A stretch of DNA of 64,000 nucleotides from Desulfosarcina alkanivorans (GTDB lineage: Bacteria; Desulfobacterota; Desulfobacteria; Desulfobacterales; Desulfosarcinaceae). Positions within the stretch are counted from its first letter, which is position 1. The number at the start of each line of letters is the position of its first letter. Of this stretch, positions 17,365 to 26,188 are shown one piece after another. The stretch spans positions 6,262,001-6,326,000 of the forward strand of contig NZ_AP021874.1 in the NCBI RefSeq assembly GCF_009688945.1, given 5' to 3'. Under the pieces are notes generated by a model that worked only from the letters and a program-made list of their open reading frames with translations, searched no databases and was not told the DNA's origin. A program made the position numbers and the translations under genes.

Positions 17365-18048
17365 TCACCGGTCCATGGACCGGGTTTTTTTTGGGGCAGG
17401 TGTTATAACAAGACTTATTTCTCCCTTTTTCCCGTCCGCGGTCAGCCGGGCACCGAGGAGACGGGCCACCACGGATTCCCGGGGCGAGGGCTCGGCCGCT
17501 TTCCCGGCAAGCGCCTTTTCTGAAAGGCCGCAAAAGCGGACCCGGGCGCCGGGGCCGATTTTTTCCGCCACCACGGATAGGGGTTGGTCCGGGGCGCCGG
17601 CGTCCATGGCCCGGCACAGGCAGGTCCACACGAGGTTTTCCAGGAAAAACCGGTTGGTGTCGACGGTCACCGGCGAATCCGGCATCCCGAACTGCACGGT
17701 CTTTCCCTTCATGGCGATGATCCGGCCGGCCAGGTCCGACATAAAATGAACCACCGCACCCACATCAACGGTCTCCATGGGCACATCGGCACTGTGGGCA
17801 AACCGGTTCATGCCCTTGACGATCCGGTCGCCCCTGGCCACCTGTCCGGCGATGGCCTGGGCCAGTTTCGACAGGCGTTCCGGGGGCAGGGGGATCCCCT
17901 TTTCATTCATCATGATCATGTCCTGGAGCAGTCCGGCATTTTCGTTGATGATGGCCAATACGTTCTTGATCTCGTGGGTAACGGATGCGGAGATCTCTCC
18001 GAAGAAGCGGATACCCTCAATGGCCAGGGCCCGGGAATTGTCGGTCAT
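17365..18048 (-). CDS. histidine-kinase-like protein with weak ATPase domain
   Basis: A 227-residue cytoplasmic protein starting at MTDNSRALAIEG; the ATG overlaps the stop of the preceding kinase gene as ATGA. FGEISASVTHEIKNVLAIINENAGLLQD is a good H-box (His about 25). The region after it (FFLENLVWTCLCRAMDAG) sits where the N-box should be but lacks the usual NLLxNA pattern, and no DxGxG or GLGL motifs are seen. It may be a phosphotransfer or dimerisation partner rather than an active kinase. Coupling to the full kinase upstream supports that reading. Confidence 0.75.
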   Translation of the reverse strand: MTDNSRALAIEGIRFFGEISASVTHEIKNVLAIINENAGLLQDMIMMNEKGIPLPPERLSKLAQAIAGQVARGDRIVKGMNRFAHSADVPMETVDVGAVVHFMSDLAGRIIAMKGKTVQFGMPDSPVTVDTNRFFLENLVWTCLCRAMDAGAPDQPLSVVAEKIGPGARVRFCGLSEKALAGKAAEPSPRESVVARLLGARLTADGKKGEISLVITPAPKKTRSMDR

Positions 18049-19847
18049 GTCGTCTCCCTTTGAATCGACCGGCCGTCGGCGCCGGCGTGGCCGGCCGGGT
18101 GGATGGCACATGCGGCTGCAGGCGTCTCCCGCGGCGGGTTGAGGGGCAGGGTGACCGTAAAGCAGGTGCCCTGATTCACTCGGCTGATGACCGTGATATG
18201 GCCGCCCATTTCGGACACCATGCCATAGGTGACGGAGAGCCCCAGCCCCGCCCCCCCGTGGTCGTGCCGGGTGGAGAAAAACGGCTCGAAGATGTGCTTC
18301 AGATCACCTTCCGGAATGCCCCTTCCGGTGTCGGCCACGGTCACACGGACGTGCGCCGTCCCATGGCGGCCGATGGTGATGTCCAGCCGCCCCCCGTCTC
18401 CCATGAAGGCAAAGGCGTTGTTGACCAGGTTCAGGAAGATCTGCTGGAGGTTTCCCCGGTCGCTTTTCATGCCCGGGATGGTATCTGTTACCGATACGGA
18501 TACGGCGATGCACCGCCGTTCGGCCTCCTTTTCCATAAACGCCAGTACCTGGCGGACGATGGCTTCGATGTCGACCGCTTCGATGGATGATTCCATGTGC
18601 CGGGAAAAGTCCAGCAGGCGCCGGGTAATGGTCCCGCAGCGGCGGACCGAATCAAGGACGTCGTCCACCAGTCCCAGAAGTTTTTCGTTGCCGGCATAGT
18701 CCCGGTTGATGGTGAACAGGTCCTTGATGAGTCCGGTTTTCTGGTTGATGATGGCCAGCGGGTTGTTGACCTCGTGGGCCACCCCCGAGGCCAGGCGGCC
18801 GATGGATGCCAGTTTGTTGGCATACGCGGCCTGGTGCAGGGCCTGCACCCGGCGCTGGTCGGCCACGTGGATGCGGTTGACCAGGTAGGTGGCCACACCG
18901 AGGATGGATGCCAGGATCAGGGCGATGCTGAAGAGCAGAAAGCCGATCAGGCGCAGGCGGGGCTTGAACCACAGGTCCATGATACCCGATTCCGGCCGGA
19001 CCATCATGAGCGAAAAAGGGCTGTCGGGTATGAGGGCAACGCCCAAGAGCACGGATCGCCCGTCCCGGTCCCGGGTTTTCAGTACCCGGGTGCCGGCGAG
19101 GGGTTCCGGGACCTCCAGGGAAATCTTTTCGAAGCGGTTGCCGTAATGGCGGCTGGATGTCTGCAAAATCCCATCGGCGTTGACGATAAAGGCGTCAATC
19201 TCGGGGGGCAGGTCCAGCCGGGCGATGGGCTCGTCCAGCAGGCCGGCGTCCAGGGTTGCCCGCAGGACAAAGAAGCTGCCGGGCGCCTGGTCGTGCCGGA
19301 TTGCCACCACCAGCTGGTGCTGCTGTCCACGGGGCAACGTCACCTCGCTGATGAAAAAACCATTGGCCACGGCGCCATCGTAGCAGACGGCGGTTTTTTC
19401 GGGAAATTTTTCAAGGGCATGGGGTCCGGCATGCGCTCTCAGGGTGCATTGGGCATCCATGACATCGAGATCCACGAATCCACCCAGGCCGCCCTGAAGG
19501 TTTTCAAGGACGGCCGCCAGCCTTCCCGGTGCCAGCAGGTCCGACAGGCGGTTGTCCCGGGCCACGAATTGCAGGGCCGCCCGGCGTTGGGACAGCAGAA
19601 AGGATGTGCTGCGCCAGGTGTTGGAAACCATGCTGGAGATGCCCATCGTCGCTTCGGATTCAAAGGCCTGCCGGGTGAGCCGGTAGTCCACCAGCGTCAT
19701 GACCAGCAACGGCGCCAGCGTCACCATCGTGGTGAAGGCGACGATCATCAGCCATTTGCGCCGGAAGCTGAAATGGGCGCTTCCCGGTCCGGCCGCCGCG
19801 TCCTGATAATCCCAGAAACGCGGTTTCAGTCTGGACAGGTTCAGCAT
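18045..19847 (-). CDS. membrane sensor histidine kinase with extracytoplasmic sensor domain
   Basis: A 600-residue protein. Membrane segment 1 is at about residues 33-53 (LMIVAFTTMVTLAPLLVM). An extracytoplasmic Cache-like region runs from about 55 to 300, and segment 2 is at about 305-330 (GFLLFSIALILASILGVATYLV). The kinase core follows: H-box SGVAHEVNNPLAIINQKTG, N-box NLVNNAFAFMGDGG, G1 DTGRGIPEGD and G2 GGAGLGLSVTYGMV. All ATP-binding motifs are intact, so it should be active. It lies between the cytidylate-kinase/receiver fusion and the weak kinase. The ligand is unknown; the SulP transporter in the same operon points to a small anion. Confidence 0.9.
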   Translation of the reverse strand: MLNLSRLKPRFWDYQDAAAGPGSAHFSFRRKWLMIVAFTTMVTLAPLLVMTLVDYRLTRQAFESEATMGISSMVSNTWRSTSFLLSQRRAALQFVARDNRLSDLLAPGRLAAVLENLQGGLGGFVDLDVMDAQCTLRAHAGPHALEKFPEKTAVCYDGAVANGFFISEVTLPRGQQHQLVVAIRHDQAPGSFFVLRATLDAGLLDEPIARLDLPPEIDAFIVNADGILQTSSRHYGNRFEKISLEVPEPLAGTRVLKTRDRDGRSVLLGVALIPDSPFSLMMVRPESGIMDLWFKPRLRLIGFLLFSIALILASILGVATYLVNRIHVADQRRVQALHQAAYANKLASIGRLASGVAHEVNNPLAIINQKTGLIKDLFTINRDYAGNEKLLGLVDDVLDSVRRCGTITRRLLDFSRHMESSIEAVDIEAIVRQVLAFMEKEAERRCIAVSVSVTDTIPGMKSDRGNLQQIFLNLVNNAFAFMGDGGRLDITIGRHGTAHVRVTVADTGRGIPEGDLKHIFEPFFSTRHDHGGAGLGLSVTYGMVSEMGGHITVISRVNQGTCFTVTLPLNPPRETPAAACAIHPAGHAGADGRSIQRETT

Positions 19848-19877
19848 GACCGGTCCCCGCGGGTCCGTCGACCTGAT

Positions 19878-21095
19878 TCAGGCATGGAATGTGCGGATTT
19901 TTTCATGGGCTTTTTTCAGGATGTCGCTTAATTCATCGATGTCCACGGGCTTTTGCATATAGGCGAAGGCCCCCAGTTGCATGCACTGCTTCCGATCGGC
20001 TTCGGAGCCATGGCCGGTGAGCACGATCACCTCGATTTGCGGCCGGGTGGCTTTGACCTGCTTGAGGATCTCCATGCCGTCGATGCCCGGCATTTTCAGG
20101 TCGATGATCATGACCTCCGGTTCGTCTTCGGCCACCAGGGCCAGTGCCGATTCGCCATCATAGGCCACGGCCGATCCCATATCCCGCAGCTGAAGCCGTT
20201 CCGACAGGGTCTGGACAAATTCTCTCTCGTCATCCACCAGCAGCACCCGGGATGGCATTTCGAAGCTGTGCTTGCGGTAGATATGCGCCTGGTGAAAATC
20301 CTTGCCCACCTGGGTTTCTACCGAGTGGACACCGGGGATGGCTCCGGCGATGGATTTGAGCTCTTCTTCCAGGCGGGTGAGCATCAGCACCTGCTTGTTG
20401 ATGGTCAGCGCCACCTCACCGCCGCGGGCCGCCACGGAGACATCGTGTCCTTCCCGGGACAAGGCCATCTCCACGGTGGCGGCCAGCAGGAAATCCTTCT
20501 GGGCCAGCATGGAGGCGTTGGTGCGGCGGACGGCGTCCTTGATGAGGTTTTCCTCGATCAGGGCGCCGGCCTTGGCCACATTCACCCGGTTCATGGGGAG
20601 CACCATGTCGTACAGGGCTTTATCCCATGGATCTTTGGCCGAAAAGAGGGTTTCGGCCCAGCTGCTGCTGTCTGCATCCCGGGCGTGGATCTGTTTCAAT
20701 GCCTCCTTTTCCGCCAGCCCCTGAACGACGCCGGCCTGTTCGAGGCGATAGGGTATGGCCGCGATGATGCAGACGCGGAGCACATGGCTGATGGCCGCGG
20801 GGATCAGCAGCCCGGAAAAGCCATGGACCACGGCAGGGCCCTTTTCCAGCTCGGTTGCCAGGGCCAGGCGCAGGCAGGCAACGGAGCACTCTTTTTCATG
20901 GGTGAACGGGTTGAAGACCGAGGTCTTGGCGGAAAAGGCGCGCCGGACCTTGCTCTCCGGCATGCCTGACGTCTTTCCCGCCATGCGGACGAGCTGTTCG
21001 TCGGTGACCAGCCGGTACCCGGTGCTGTCCATCACGTCCCGGACGACCGCGTCCGCACTGCAGAAAATGCCGCTGAAGATGGAAATGACAGACAT
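19878..21095 (-). CDS. cytidylate-kinase-like domain fused to BON-like region and receiver domain
   Basis: A 405-residue protein with an unusual layout. Residues 1-205 look like the 'cytidylate kinase-like family': SVISIFSGIFCSADAVVRDVMDSTGYRLVTDEQLV at the start and WDKALYDMVLPMNRVNVAKAGALIEENL later. The P-loop is degenerate, with no clear GxxGxGKS. Residues about 235-275 (GEVALTINKQ...GAIPGVHSVETQV) resemble a BON or heavy-metal-like fold. The C-terminal 125 residues are a full receiver with Asp 332 (MIIDLKMPGIDG) and Lys in YMQKPVD. The ribosome site lies in the end of sulP. It probably senses something with the N-terminal domain and is phosphorylated by the downstream kinase. Confidence 0.8.
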   Translation of the reverse strand: MSVISIFSGIFCSADAVVRDVMDSTGYRLVTDEQLVRMAGKTSGMPESKVRRAFSAKTSVFNPFTHEKECSVACLRLALATELEKGPAVVHGFSGLLIPAAISHVLRVCIIAAIPYRLEQAGVVQGLAEKEALKQIHARDADSSSWAETLFSAKDPWDKALYDMVLPMNRVNVAKAGALIEENLIKDAVRRTNASMLAQKDFLLAATVEMALSREGHDVSVAARGGEVALTINKQVLMLTRLEEELKSIAGAIPGVHSVETQVGKDFHQAHIYRKHSFEMPSRVLLVDDEREFVQTLSERLQLRDMGSAVAYDGESALALVAEDEPEVMIIDLKMPGIDGMEILKQVKATRPQIEVIVLTGHGSEADRKQCMQLGAFAYMQKPVDIDELSDILKKAHEKIRTFHA

Positions 21096-21097
21096 CG

Positions 21098-23284
21098 TTA
21101 AACTCCTTTGGATTGGCTGTTGATCCCTGAGCTTCGAACCGAGGTCAACGGACAGTTTTTTTCACTGCCGCCCGAATGGGTCTGTTTGTGGATGGCGCGA
21201 ATCGCCTGCTTCAGGGTCGGATAAATATGATCTTCGCCGATTTTGTAGAGCAGGTGCGTGCGTCGCAGTACCTGCATCACCGGATCGTGGACACTGCTCA
21301 GGGAGATGTCGATGCCTGCGCTTCTGACGCGATCCACGGTCAGGGAGAGGGATTCCTGGCCCGACGCGTCCATGTCGTGGATGGACTCGGCGGCGATGAT
21401 AATGTGTTTGAGCTCTTTTTTGATTTTGCGCCGGTGGCGGATCTGGTCCTCCAGATAACTGGCGTTGGCATAGAAAAGGGGGCCGTCGAACCGCACCACG
21501 TCGATGTAGCGGCACTCCTTCAGCCCGTGGGTCACGGCGTCGTGGAGCGCCTTGTCCAGCCCCAGGGAAAGGTCCACCACGTGGGGCCGCATGCTCCGGT
21601 AGAGAAATACGCACAGCGAAAGCCCCGCCCCCACCATGATGCCCCGGTCCAGGTGGGGGGCAAAGACCAGGGTGCACACGAAGGTGGCCACGGAAATGGC
21701 CCCGTCGTACCATTGGGCGCGCCAGGCGTGGAAAAATCCCCGGGTGTTGATCAGTCCGGCCACCGCCACCATGATGATGGCCGCCAGTACGCTCTGGGGC
21801 AGGTGATAGAGCAGGGGGGTGAAGAAAAACAGGGTCGCCACGACCGCCAGGCAGGTGATCACGCTGGACAGGCCGGATACGGCCCCGGCTTGGAGATTGA
21901 CCGCCGAACGGGAAAAGGACCCGGCCACGGGGTAACTCTGGGCCATCGAGCCGATGATATTGGCCAGCCCCTGTCCCATGAGTTCCTGGTTCGGGTCGAT
22001 GCGCTGGCCGGTTTTGGCGGCCATGGCCTTGGCAATGGAGATGGCCTCCATAAATCCCAGCAGGGCGATGATGACGGCCGTTGGCAGCAGTGTCATGGCG
22101 ATGTGGCCATCGATTTGGGGAACAGAGAAGTCGGGAAGCCCCCTGGGGACGGCACCGACCACCTCGCCACCACCGCTGAAGACCAGTGACGACGCATCCA
22201 GGGGGGTGTTGGCGACCTTCAGCCGCCACGTGCCGCCGATTTTTTCCATGTCGGCCGGGCGGTGGCCCCTGGCATAAAACCGGAGGGCTCCCTCCCTGCC
22301 CCGGCCGGCTTCAAAGAGCAGGCGGCGGATCTGGTGCCGATAGTCGGCGGCCTGCCTGGCCTTGAGGTCCATCCGGTAGTTCAGGACCTCCAGATCCCGG
22401 CGGGCGTCGATGCCGATCATCCGGTGGCCCTCAATTCTGGCCTGCTTGAGGATGGCGTTGATGCGGGCCCGTTCGGCGCCCATTCCGCCGAGTTGGGTGG
22501 TGGCTGCGTTGAAATGGACGATCAATGCCCGGGTGTCAGGATCGACCACCGATTCCAGCGGCATGGTGGCCCGCTGTTCGAACCCGGTGGCCCAGCTGAC
22601 CAGGGTGGTGGCCGCCACCGCCACGAGCACATTGGGAATCCGCAGGCTGATCTTTTTCAGGGCCAGCATCACTGCGAAGGCAAAACCACCCATCATGAGC
22701 GTGGGCCAGTGGGAGTAGTGCAGGGCCGCCTGGATCACCCGGATGATCGTGTGGTAGTGATAATCGCTGCTGTCCACCGCCACGCCGAACAGTTTGGAGA
22801 TCTGGCCGGTGGCGATGATGATGGCGGCCGCATTGGTGAAGCCATTGACTACCGGGTGCGAGAGGAAATTGACCACCAGGCCCAGTCGAAACAGGCCGAT
22901 GCCCAGCTGAAACAGCCCCACCATCAGCGCCAGCAATACCGCATACCCGACATACGCCTGGCTGCCGGCCGCGGCCAGCGGTTGCAGGGCCACGGCGGCC
23001 ATCAGGGAAACCACGGCAACGGGACCGGTGGCCAGCTGGCGGCTGGACCCGAACAGGGCGGCCACCGCCGGCGGCAGGAAGGCCGCGTAGAGTCCGAAAT
23101 AGGCAGGCAGGCCGGCCAGCTGGGCATAGGCCATGGATTGGGGCACCAGCACCAGCGCAACGGTCAGGCCGGCAAACAGATCGGCTTTCAGATGGGGTGC
23201 GCGGTAGCCGGGCAGCCATTCCAGAAAAGGCAGCAGCCGGTCCGGCCTGACGTTTAGAAATGTGGATGACAATCTGCTGGCCAT
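21098..23284 (-). CDS. SulP-family anion transporter with STAS domain
   Basis: A 728-residue protein. GLTVALVLVPQSMAYAQLAGLPAYFGLYAAFLPP is the SulP signature in the first membrane segments. The C-terminal about 130 residues form a STAS domain (YIDVVRFDGPLFYANASYLEDQI...DMDASGQESL). The family moves sulfate, bicarbonate or organic anions. Unusually, about 110 soluble residues (245-355, with heptad-like helices AERARINAILKQARIEGHR) are inserted between membrane segments in the middle, before LPDFSVPQIDG. The gene begins 7 bases after the TetR gene and runs into the signalling genes, so transporter and sensors are likely one operon. Confidence 0.9.
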   Translation of the reverse strand: MASRLSSTFLNVRPDRLLPFLEWLPGYRAPHLKADLFAGLTVALVLVPQSMAYAQLAGLPAYFGLYAAFLPPAVAALFGSSRQLATGPVAVVSLMAAVALQPLAAAGSQAYVGYAVLLALMVGLFQLGIGLFRLGLVVNFLSHPVVNGFTNAAAIIIATGQISKLFGVAVDSSDYHYHTIIRVIQAALHYSHWPTLMMGGFAFAVMLALKKISLRIPNVLVAVAATTLVSWATGFEQRATMPLESVVDPDTRALIVHFNAATTQLGGMGAERARINAILKQARIEGHRMIGIDARRDLEVLNYRMDLKARQAADYRHQIRRLLFEAGRGREGALRFYARGHRPADMEKIGGTWRLKVANTPLDASSLVFSGGGEVVGAVPRGLPDFSVPQIDGHIAMTLLPTAVIIALLGFMEAISIAKAMAAKTGQRIDPNQELMGQGLANIIGSMAQSYPVAGSFSRSAVNLQAGAVSGLSSVITCLAVVATLFFFTPLLYHLPQSVLAAIIMVAVAGLINTRGFFHAWRAQWYDGAISVATFVCTLVFAPHLDRGIMVGAGLSLCVFLYRSMRPHVVDLSLGLDKALHDAVTHGLKECRYIDVVRFDGPLFYANASYLEDQIRHRRKIKKELKHIIIAAESIHDMDASGQESLSLTVDRVRSAGIDISLSSVHDPVMQVLRRTHLLYKIGEDHIYPTLKQAIRAIHKQTHSGGSEKNCPLTSVRSSGINSQSKGV

Positions 23285-23290
23285 GGCGGT

Positions 23291-23875
23291 TTAGCGGCCT
23301 CCTGTCAGCAGCCGGCGGCAGGCAACGGTCAAACTCTCGAAAAGCGCGCCCGCATCGTAGACCCGATACGTGTTGAGCCGGACGATGCCGTCGACCATGG
23401 CAAAAAGAACCATGGCCGTCTTTCGCGGGGCGGCGACCGCCACCGACCCGTCCTGAATGCCTTTCTGGATCCCCTCTTCGAAGATGTCCAGCAGGCAGGT
23501 GTAAATGGATTCCAGGTGGCTGCGGCACACGAGACTGGTTTCCGCCATCTGGTAGGGATAGTGGCGGTGAAGAATCAGGAACTGGTCTTCCATGGTGCCG
23601 GCCAGGTGCAGGTAAAAAGCGACCACCCCCTCGACCGTTTCGATGCCGTTCAGGTCCCCGCGATTCTGCTGATGCCGGTTGAACTGGTCCAGGATGCTCT
23701 CCTTGACGTCTTTCAATACGTGCAGGAACAGATCCTCCTTGTTCCTGAAGTGGTGAAAGATGGTGCCGGTCGCCGCGCCGGTGAGGGTGGACAGCTCTGA
23801 CATAGAGGTCCCCTTGAATCCGTTTCGGGAAAAGAGCCGGGTGGCGGCGGCAAGGATTGCATTCCGTTTGGACAT
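23291..23875 (-). CDS. TetR/AcrR-family transcriptional regulator
   Basis: A 194-residue protein. Residues 5-50 are the TetR helix-turn-helix (ILAAATRLFSRNGFKGTSMSELSTLTGAATGTIFHHFRNKEDLF). The rest is a helical ligand-binding domain. It is the first gene of the leftward operon containing sulP and lies just downstream of a palindromic operator, so autoregulation and repression of the SulP operon are likely. The divergent PEP-binding-like gene may share control. The ligand is unknown. Confidence 0.92.
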   Translation of the reverse strand: MSKRNAILAAATRLFSRNGFKGTSMSELSTLTGAATGTIFHHFRNKEDLFLHVLKDVKESILDQFNRHQQNRGDLNGIETVEGVVAFYLHLAGTMEDQFLILHRHYPYQMAETSLVCRSHLESIYTCLLDIFEEGIQKGIQDGSVAVAAPRKTAMVLFAMVDGIVRLNTYRVYDAGALFESLTVACRRLLTGGR

Positions 23876-23895
23876 GTGTTACCTGTTTCAAAAAT

Positions 23896-23919
23896 AACCA
23901 ACCGAATGATCGGTCGGTT
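23896..23919. promoter_or_regulatory. TetR-type palindromic operator
   Basis: Arms AACCAACCGA and TCGGTCGGTT flank ATGA, and are complementary at all but one position. ACCGA/TCGGT half-sites are common for TetR-family repressors. It sits 20 bases upstream of the tetR start and about 100 bases upstream of the divergent gene at 24022. Confidence 0.75.
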
Positions 23920-24021
23920 TTTAATTAAAGACTTTTCGCCAGAATGTCAATATCAAAAGATGGCATTCGCTGACCTGCACCCTTGTCTTCTGTCGACGGA
24001 CGGGCACGAAGGAGGAGTACC

Positions 24022-25260
24022 ATGTCCCACCCTGTTCCTGAAAAAGCGGAATTGCTGGAAAAACTCAAGCAGGGCGGTTTTGATGTCCCCGATTTTATCT
24101 ATGTCCCCGCGCAGCATTTCGAGACGGAAGATTTTACCGCCCTCGAATCGTTTCTGGAGCGGCACCGCAAGAGTTTCAAGGTGATCGCCCGCAGCGCCCA
24201 CCTTGCGGAGCGTTTTTTCAAAGGGGGGACGTTTGACTCACTGGAGACCTATGCCGACGTGGCGGGCATCCGGTATGCCCGCAACAAGATGATCAAGCTG
24301 GCCAGAACCAGCAGGCACCTGACCATTGCCCGCCAGCAGCGGTTCAATCATGCGCCGGAACTGGATGTGGACCAGATGGGCGTCATCGTGATGCCCTTTG
24401 TTGACGGTTCCAGCGTCATGGCCAAGAGGATCCACGGCCACTGGGAATTCGGATATTGCCGGGACCGTATCCGCAAGGTCCAGCACGGGCCCTATATCAC
24501 GCGGACGCCCCATGACCGGCGGCTGGTCCAGTTGTCCAAGGACATTCAGGCCCATCTGGGATTCCGGTGCGAAATCGAGTATATCATTTCCGCCGACGGC
24601 GGCATCCACGTGGTGCAGGCCAAGGATATCTCCCGCATCGATATTCTCGAAGAAAAGGAGAGCCGGCGGTCCATCACCCTGGACGGCATCCGGCGGATCC
24701 GAAAGCGTCGAAACTATCGGGAGCGGCCGCTGTATGTCATGGACAACAAGGCTTTTTACATCAATATCATCTCCCGGTGCGAGGAAATGGTCACGGACGG
24801 CGACCCGGCCGGGGAGGCGACGATCGACGGGATCATCGATTTCATCAAGGCCTATGAAGCGGATCTGGAGGCCTTTGCCCTGCGCCACCAGCGATATGCC
24901 GTGCTGGGACTGGCCATTCAGGATCCGGTTGACCTTTACCAGATCGCCAACCATTACCTGGACGACACGCCCGAACTGCAGGCGAAGCTGTCCAAGGCCC
25001 TGCACAACAATCTCTACGAGATCGATATTTTCCTGTCCGAAGCCGACACCCTGATCGCCAGGGACAAGTTCCGCATGAATCTTTGCAGCCACGATGCCTA
25101 TGGTATCGACACGGTGCGGAATCCCCTGTGGACCGTATACTGGTCCATGGAGCGCCATGACGATGTGGTCCCGGACTTCAAGCGGGTCGGCTTCAAAACC
25201 GGAGATACGGTCGGTATCGATATCGACGTGGACGACAGACCCACGATCTATCGCCTGTGA
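24022..25260 (+). CDS. PEP synthase/pyruvate phosphate dikinase-like ATP-binding domain protein
   Basis: A 412-residue protein starting at MSHPVPEKAELLEKL, with AAGGAGGAGTACC in front; the in-frame ATG at 23983 is rejected. It resembles the N-terminal ATP-grasp domain of PEP synthase/PPDK: a KVIARSAHLAERFFKGGTFDS block near 55 like the RSS...SFAGQ-type region, MGVIVMPFVDGSSVMAKRI near 125, and CEIEYIISADGGIHVVQAKDISR near 190, equivalent to EWA...LYILQ.RP. The phosphohistidine and PEP/pyruvate barrel domains are absent. The C-terminal about 170 residues are helical and unassigned. Reaction unknown. It diverges from the TetR gene. Confidence 0.7.
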   Translation: MSHPVPEKAELLEKLKQGGFDVPDFIYVPAQHFETEDFTALESFLERHRKSFKVIARSAHLAERFFKGGTFDSLETYADVAGIRYARNKMIKLARTSRHLTIARQQRFNHAPELDVDQMGVIVMPFVDGSSVMAKRIHGHWEFGYCRDRIRKVQHGPYITRTPHDRRLVQLSKDIQAHLGFRCEIEYIISADGGIHVVQAKDISRIDILEEKESRRSITLDGIRRIRKRRNYRERPLYVMDNKAFYINIISRCEEMVTDGDPAGEATIDGIIDFIKAYEADLEAFALRHQRYAVLGLAIQDPVDLYQIANHYLDDTPELQAKLSKALHNNLYEIDIFLSEADTLIARDKFRMNLCSHDAYGIDTVRNPLWTVYWSMERHDDVVPDFKRVGFKTGDTVGIDIDVDDRPTIYRL

Positions 25261-25301
25261 CGGTCCATGTTCAGGCCGGGGGCGTTTTCAGGGACCTTCC
25301 T

Positions 25302-26165
25302 TCAGGGATCGCGAAAATCTTTCAGGTTGATCACATTGCCATGCTCGCTGCCGACTGATCCCGGATCCTGCCAGGCGCCGTCGCGTTTTTTACGGCGGAT
25401 CTGATCCATGACGGCCTCGATTTTGGGATTTTCGGCGATCAACGCCTGAATCTGGATTTCCAGGGCCTCCCAACGGGCTTCCAGCGCGTCCGTGGTCAAG
25501 GAGAACGCGGCCATTTCGCACAGCAATCGGGCCAGCGAGCGCATGATGCCGTGGTGGGTGATGCCCTGCAGGTAAGCCGGGCAGTGGCACCAGAGGCTGG
25601 CACCGGTCAGCGCCCGCTTCCGGCAGGCGTCCAGAATGAGGGTGTGGATGGCGCTGGGTCCGTGGTAGGTAATGGGCGTCACCCGGTGCCGGTTGAACAC
25701 GTCTGTAAAATCACCCCCGGTGCTCACCGCCGAAATCATGCGGTCCGTGTGCAGCACATGGTCGAACATGCTGCCCAGTGTCATCACCGCCGGTGCCCCC
25801 AGCCGCTGCGCCCAGTCCGCCAGCTCACGGGAAAACCGGTACCAGTTCAGGCTGGGTTCGTCGGCGACGACCACCAGCAGGTCGTTCTCCCCGGTGGGGG
25901 TTTCGATCGCGTAAATGCGCCCCTCGGGGGGCTGGATCGATATCAGCCGGCCGGCATCGATTTTCACCAGGGGCCGGTTCTCGTCGTATCGATAGCAGCG
26001 GTCGGGATCCACATGGCCGACGGGCACACCCTTCAGGGTCTCTACCAGGTAGGCGGCCATGCCGGCTGACACCTCCAGGGCATTGCCCCACCCCCGAAAA
26101 CCGATGATCAGCATCGGCGATGTCAGCGCGGGCATTGCCTCCAGGTGTAAGGTTTCGTATGCCAT
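25302..26165 (-). CDS. PAC2-family protein (proteasome-assembly-chaperone-2-like)
   Basis: A 287-residue protein: SPMLIIGFRGWGNALEVSAGMAAYLVETL at the N-terminus, a NDLLVVVADEPSLNWYRFSRELADWAQRLGAPAVMTLGSMFD middle and WCHCPAYLQGITHHGIMRSLARLL toward the end match bacterial PAC2 proteins. Members in archaea and actinobacteria are linked to proteasomes, but no proteasome gene is seen here and the function in this group is unknown. The gene is the only one behind a perfect 21-base palindrome 24 bases upstream of its start, suggesting tight regulation. It converges with the PEP-synthase-like gene. Confidence 0.85.
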   Translation of the reverse strand: MAYETLHLEAMPALTSPMLIIGFRGWGNALEVSAGMAAYLVETLKGVPVGHVDPDRCYRYDENRPLVKIDAGRLISIQPPEGRIYAIETPTGENDLLVVVADEPSLNWYRFSRELADWAQRLGAPAVMTLGSMFDHVLHTDRMISAVSTGGDFTDVFNRHRVTPITYHGPSAIHTLILDACRKRALTGASLWCHCPAYLQGITHHGIMRSLARLLCEMAAFSLTTDALEARWEALEIQIQALIAENPKIEAVMDQIRRKKRDGAWQDPGSVGSEHGNVINLKDFRDP

Positions 26166-26188
26166 GTGACTGCCTGCCCTTTCTGATC

